Shown one piece after another: positions 60,368 through 64,000 of a stretch of 64,000 nucleotides of DNA (positions are counted from its first letter, which is position 1; each line of letters starts with the position of its first letter). The stretch covers positions 104,501,885 to 104,565,884 of the forward strand of contig NC_063163.1 of assembly GCF_023159225.1 (NCBI RefSeq). Direction: 5' to 3'. The position numbers were made by a program, and so were the translations under genes. This stretch comes from Perognathus longimembris pacificus (taxonomy: Eukaryota; Chordata; Mammalia; Rodentia; Heteromyidae). The notes beneath the pieces are model-generated. The model was not told the origin of the DNA. It saw nothing but the letters and a program-made list of their open reading frames with translations, and did no database searches.

Positions 60368-60830
60368 GGTGAGCCACGACGAGCGCCCGCAGACCCGACC
60401 GCGGCTTGGAAGTGCGGGGCGGACAGGGGACCCCTGAGGCTGGCGCGCGGCCGGGGGCCTGAGCCCCGCTCCTCTGCGGCGGGACGGGCGGCGGGGCGCG
60501 CCAGGCGCGCGGAGGGGAGCAGGCACGGGCGCGCCCGACTGCGCGTCTACACCCACCCGCAGATCAGCAGCATCTTTGGCTAGCCTTTTTGGGACACTGC
60601 AGCTGTCAATCAGCGAGTACTTCCTGCAGGGCCAGGTGCTGAGTGCGAGCCGAGGGGCGTCGGCACCCGCTCCTACCGGGACGATCAGGGGGACCCGACC
60701 TGCCCGCTTAAGCGCCCAGCCACTCTCCCTCGCCTCCTCTCGGTTGTCAGCGTCTAGCGCTTTCGTTGAGAGCGCTAGACACTGCCCGGCTCTCTATTTT
60801 AAGACATTCGTTTTGGCTCTCCTCCTCCTC
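60368..60830 (-). promoter_or_regulatory. BARX2: Inferred BARX2 core promoter and 5' UTR
   Basis: This GC-rich sequence lies directly upstream of the start codon. On the minus strand a TATA-like TTAAAATA sits at 60802-60795, about 430 bases before the ATG. It is the only such AT motif in the surrounding GC-rich DNA. If it is used, transcription would start near 60770, inside or beside the inverted repeat at 60752-60780. CpG-island genes often start at several points, so a start closer to the ATG is equally possible. The promoter is assigned by position; no transcript data support it. Confidence 0.55.
60752..60780. repeat. 10-bp perfect inverted repeat with 9-base loop
   Basis: The left arm gtctagcgct (60752-60761) is exactly complementary to the right arm agcgctagac (60771-60780), with spacer ttcgttgag. 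It lies 15-50 bases downstream, in the direction of transcription, of the TATA-like motif. It could form a hairpin in DNA or at the 5' end of the RNA, or be a dyad protein site. Confidence 0.8.
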
Positions 60831-60870
60831 GCCACCCCCTCCCCCACGAACTCCAGGTGTGTGTTCAGCG

Positions 60871-60892
60871 GTGCGCGCGCGCGTACGCGCGC
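60871..60892. repeat. Alternating purine-pyrimidine, Z-DNA-prone tract
   Basis: This is 22 bases of strict purine-pyrimidine alternation made almost entirely of CG/GC steps. Its last 16 bases (60877-60892, GCGCGCGTACGCGCGC) are a perfect palindrome. It lies about 70 bases upstream of the TATA-like motif on the BARX2 strand. Confidence 0.75.
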
Positions 60893-61270
60893 AATGCCGG
60901 CCGCGCGCCGCCCCCTCGAGCAGCCCAGGCCTCGGCAGGCTGCGTTGCCCAAGCGGGTCCCTAAGCAAGCAAGCGCCCCACTGCCAGTCAAGGGCTGCAC
61001 CCGCGGGCCCCGCTGACCTGTAACCCGGCAGACTCAAAAGTCCAGATCTCTTTCTAGAAAGAACTCCCCGAGGCTGCGGGCCACACCTCCAGGTGCCTCC
61101 CGACGACCCCGGTGTTTTTCTTCTCCACCCCCTTGGGCCATTTCTCCACCGTGGATTTCTTTTCTGGGCTTGCAGCCTCGAAGCCGCCAGCGCTTCAAGC
61201 AGGAGGCATTGGCGCTCAGCTTGTGAATTTGACCGCTCCACCACGACCCTAAATCCTAAGGGACCCTGGC

Positions 61271-61609
61271 ACAATCCGTTACCCCAAAAATAAGCTGCAA
61301 AAAAGTAATAAAAGTATGAGTGTTGTTGTTGTTGTTTAACGTTCAAAATATCAATGAGTTTTCTTGCCAGAAGGGGCCAGACATTGCCGGCGGCTCTTCT
61401 CCCAGCCAGCCCCCAATTCTTGCTGCTTCAAGCGCCCAAATCCCCAGCTACCTAAATTTCATCCCCAGGATCCTTGCAATGAGGCAGAGGTCGGGGAACC
61501 AGGAAGATAATATTTATTTGGTGGTTTGTCGTCTTCTTTCTGGGATCCCCAACCTCTGAGTATATTCTCATCGTTATCTGCGCGAACTTTCGTTGTGGAT
61601 CATAATCAT
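61271..61609. other. Gap between the two CpG-island parts
   Basis: Mixed composition with a (GTT)n patch at 61320-61336. No gene or repeat was recognised. Confidence 0.5.
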
Positions 61610-62520
61610 TGAGTGAGGAGACCGCCACGCAGCTCCTGCGCCCGGGACGGCTCCCGCGGTCCCCCGGTGAACGCCGCGGGCGGCGGGAAGTGCACGAGGC
61701 ACACTCGTTTCCACAATTTTTGTCTCCAAATCAATAGGCGCGGGGGCGGGGAAGTCAAGTCACAGCTAGAGACCCAGCAGGGTGGGCCCGGAGAGCCGAG
61801 GAGATTTTCTCATTGCTCCCAACCTGAAAGTGGCCACGACTCTGCCGCGGCTCCGCGGAGCTGCGGGCCCCCCAGGGGCTTGGGAGCCCGGGGCGCGCGC
61901 CTGGGCTGGTGGTGCAATGCAAAGGATGGAATTTTTAGGCACTTAGGGATAGTTGATACTAATAGAAGGAGTCAGACCCCAGCTTTTAGACAGCCCGTAG
62001 CCGGTATTGGAGACTTTCATTCCCCAGTGTTTCGCGCGTCTGATTCTCCATTGAGAATTGTTTTTTGGCTATTCTCGTCCATGCCATGCGGCTCGAGGGC
62101 GCGTGAGAATTATCTCCAGATATCCTGGCGGAGGCGCGCATTCTGCGGCACAGCCCTGGGGTTACCCCCGCTCCCCCACTCCGGCGTCCCCCGGCTTTGG
62201 CGGTTGACCCTGTGACCTGTGGATTATTAGGGCTTCTCGCTCAGTTCCGGCGCCGCCACCACCACCCCGCTCCAGCACCCCAGGCTAGGACAGGAAGCTA
62301 CTGCTCCAAGAACCCCAGCTGAATCTCCGAGGGCGCAGCGATAATCGCTCTATTTGTGCCCCCGGAAAAGTGCGGAGCCGCGAAGACACCGAGGGTTTGG
62401 AGGGATCTGAGTGTAGAAGGGCCGACTGCAGGACGGGCGCGGGCCGCTCCGCGCCGAGGCCCGCGCGTGCGGGATCGCACCGAGACGGGGCAGCCCCCGC
62501 CGGTCGCATTTAGGCAATGA
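61610..62520. promoter_or_regulatory. CpG island, distal part
   Basis: A second CG-dense block is separated from the first by about 340 bases of more ordinary composition (61270-61610). The richest parts are 61620-61760, 61840-61910 and 62390-62510. A less CpG-rich insert at 61920-62060 holds AT-rich sequence. No exon or splice structure was recognised. It may be a distal promoter region, an alternative first exon or a divergent non-coding RNA promoter. Confidence 0.7.
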
Positions 62521-63169
62521 CAGGTCCCAGACTGTGCGCACCGAAGACCTGCACTCCAGTTCCCTCTTCCCCGGCCTCGGGGCTCTCTCGTTCCCCGTTT
62601 TCCTCAACTGTTTTTCTCTCGCCAGCCCTTCCCTTTCCTCTTACCCCTCACGGAGCTTGATGGGGTTGGGTGGGTTGTTGTTGTTTTGTTTTGTTTTGTT
62701 TTCTCCTTTTCTCCAGTCGCTCCCTGCCACCCCCCGCCCTTTTGGCCTCCTCTCTGGTCGAATTTTCTGCTTGTCTTTTCTCCCTCCTCTCAGACTACTT
62801 GTCCTCCCTCTTCTCCCTATAGCGCATCTTTCCTTTCTTCTTTTCTTCCTTCTTTTTCTTTCTTTTCTTCTAACTCTCTTCTCCAAACGGAGGTCGAAGG
62901 TGAGGATGCGTGATGACAACGCCACGCGAAAAAATCATCAGCGTGGACAGTGTGGAAGAGCAGCCACCCCAGGTGGTCAGGAATTGCCCTCCAACCAGCC
63001 TTGTCCCTTTGGCCGGCTGCGGGGGGACAGGAGGGGGGGGGACGCCTCAACTTCTGGCTGCCACCGACAGGACCACAGGCACACAATTCTCCTAGACTCC
63101 CTCTGATTTGATGTTTGAAGTCTGCAGAATTTTAATAGCTAAAGAAGTAAAACTTTAGGGAGAGGAGAT
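62521..63169. other. 5' flank with pyrimidine tract and G run
   Basis: 62690-62885 is strongly CT-rich on the plus strand (ttcttttcttccttcttttt), with ttttgttttgttttg at 62686-62700. 63021-63042 contains runs of 6 and 9 G. No exon is supported despite open frames. Confidence 0.5.
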
Positions 63170-63420
63170 TTGAAATCAAAGAGAGGGGACACATGAATGG
63201 GAAGAAAGATGGGTGACTGCCATCAGAAGAGTCAACGGAGAGGGGCCAAAGTGGAACCCGATAAATTGAGAGGGTGGATGGGGTTGAGAGACATGGGAGA
63301 GAATGATGGAAGGGGTGACATTGACGCAGACACATTGTACTCACAAACCGACACGTTGGTTTGAAATTCCTTTGTGCCCCAACTTAAAGATAATTTTTAA
63401 ATTAATTTTTTAAAGTTGAG
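63170..63420 (+). mobile_element. L1-like 3' end (aaagataat family)
   Basis: tgagagacatgggagagaat, gatggaaggggtgacattga, ccaacttaaagataattttt. Same family as 38005-38190 and, in reverse, 56815-57090. 63421-63689 shows nothing recognisable. Confidence 0.65.
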
Positions 63421-63689
63421 CCTTTCAACCAGCAACTTGAGTTTTCTAATTTGTTTTTCCCTGTACAGAGGCTAGAGATCTCAGAGGGTGGGACAGTGGG
63501 CACCAATCCCCAAGAGCAAAGAGAGAGATTTTAGATCTTGGAGTCCAGGCTTCACTTAGTTGAATATAACCTAAATGGAGCCTCTATTGTTTGTTTTCTT
63601 TTCATTTGTTAATGGTAATCATAATACCTACTTTGCAAGGTTGGCCTTTCATAATAGGTATCTTTAGACAAGCTTGCTCCCTCTAATGC

Positions 63690-63965
63690 GAATGCCCTAA
63701 GCACTTCATCTCCTCCTCCAGAGAAACTAGTTCTAGGCACTTCTCAAATGTCACCTCCTCCCTGAAGCAGTTTTCCCACTCCCTAATGTGGCCCTCGGCA
63801 CTCCTCCTCCCTCTTCTTCCAGCACTTCGTTCACTTTAAGTGTCTCCATGTTTATGGCACACTGGACAATGAACTTTGGGTTAGCCAGTGGTCTCCCATC
63901 ACCAATACCCACATGGCACCTGGCACATGGTAGCTCTGAGTAAATGTGTCGTGCATACATGAATG
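63690..63965 (+). mobile_element. L2 LINE 3' end
   Basis: ttctcaaatgtcacctcctc, cctgaagcagttttcccac, ggcacctggcacatggtagc, tctgagtaaatgtg: the canonical L2 3' terminal order. Confidence 0.85.
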
Positions 63966-64000
63966 CATGAAAGCTGGGAAAGCTAAATTATATAATGTGT

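Larger units (their letters stand above)
1..60800 (-). other. BARX2: BARX2 gene, 5' part (promoter, exon 1, intron 1, exon 2, start of intron 2)
   Basis: The gene runs right to left. Exon 1 coding sequence is 60367-60181, intron 1 is 60180-3245 (56,936 bp, GTAAGA donor, CAG acceptor), exon 2 is 3244-2945, and intron 2 starts at 2944 with GTAAGC. Spliced exons 1 and 2 give the first 163 residues, apart from a one-base loss in exon 2. I looked for the expected exon 3 (homeodomain recognition helix, WYQNRRMKWKK) in 1-2944 and did not find it, so exons 3 and 4 lie beyond the left edge. A very long first intron fits what is known of this gene in other mammals. The right-hand limit is an inferred transcription start near the TATA-like box and is not mapped. 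Confidence 0.9.
60060..61270. promoter_or_regulatory. CpG island, proximal part (BARX2 exon 1 and promoter)
   Basis: CG dinucleotides become very frequent here, for example around 60400-60560 and 60870-60930, while the intron to the left and most of the window are CpG-poor. No SINE or LINE interrupts it. It covers the coding part of exon 1, the inferred 5' UTR and about 500 bases further upstream. Islands of this kind typically mark the unmethylated promoters of developmental regulators. Edges are judged by eye. Confidence 0.85.

Noticed and set aside
60368..60556. N-terminal extension of BARX2 in frame with MHCH
   Set aside because: The frame is open for 63 codons but begins with GTG, not ATG, and no ATG occurs before the accepted start, which has a good context and matches the family start.
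60747..61346. 199-codon open frame on the minus strand and overlapping frames on both strands in the CpG island
   Set aside because: GC-rich DNA has few stop codons. The translations are Arg/Ala/Pro/Gly-rich with no domain and overlap each other.
61613..62215. 200-codon plus-strand open frame
   Set aside because: CpG-island composition effect. No recognisable domain and no splice or conservation evidence.
62534..63106. 190-codon plus-strand open frame rich in Leu/Ser/Phe
   Set aside because: It is driven by the CT-rich tract and runs into low-complexity sequence. Not protein-like.

Overview
The window reads as nuclear DNA of a placental mammal, almost certainly a rodent. It is full of ID-type (BC1/tRNA-derived) and B1-type (7SL-derived) SINEs, LINE-1 3' ends, ancient MIR and L2 fragments, and long CA/GT, GGAA and GGA microsatellites. 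Two SINE designs dominate. Type A is a composite with a B1-like left part (core taatcctagctactcagg) and an ID-derived right part ending in gccctgagttcaagcccc. Type B is an ID dimer, with a first half gctggggatatggcctagtgg and a second half gccagaagtggcgctgtggc. These designs resemble SINEs described from non-murid rodents such as squirrel-related and castorimorph lineages. I cannot fix the species.

The only protein-coding gene I can support is BARX2, on the minus strand. BARX2 is a Bar-class homeodomain transcription factor. Exon 1 (coding 60367 down to 60181, 62 codons plus one base) starts MHCHAELRLSS and carries the eh1-like motif FMIDEIL. Exon 2 (3244 down to 2945) carries the acidic/serine stretch, the basic patch and the first half of the homeodomain. 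The intron between them is 56,936 bp and has GT-AG ends. The rest of the gene (second half of the homeodomain and the C-terminus) lies beyond position 1. Exon 2 lacks one base in the codon for homeodomain residue 8 (Phe). This is either an assembly error or a real disrupting allele.

Layout from left to right. Positions 1-2944 are the start of intron 2, with an L2 fragment, SINEs and a CA repeat. Positions 2945-3244 are exon 2. From 3.3 to 52.8 kb, intron 1 is packed with SINEs, L1 3' ends, MIR/L2 fossils and microsatellites. From 52.8 to 60.2 kb the promoter-proximal end of intron 1 is nearly free of young repeats and holds AT-rich stretches with homeodomain-type TAATTA sites that look like candidate regulatory elements. 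Positions 60.06-62.5 kb form a two-part CpG island covering exon 1 and the promoter, with a TATA-like box, a 10-bp perfect inverted repeat and a Z-DNA-prone tract. From 62.5 to 64 kb lies 5' flank with a pyrimidine tract, an L1-like 3' end and an L2 3' end.

No novel multi-gene system is visible. The most unusual details are the homeobox frameshift; a 24-nt fragment of U6 snRNA inserted between perfect 15-bp target-site duplications; a SINE interrupted by 38 bp of antisense L1 sequence; two SINEs inserted serially into one target, leaving three copies of it; and the repeat-poor block next to the promoter.
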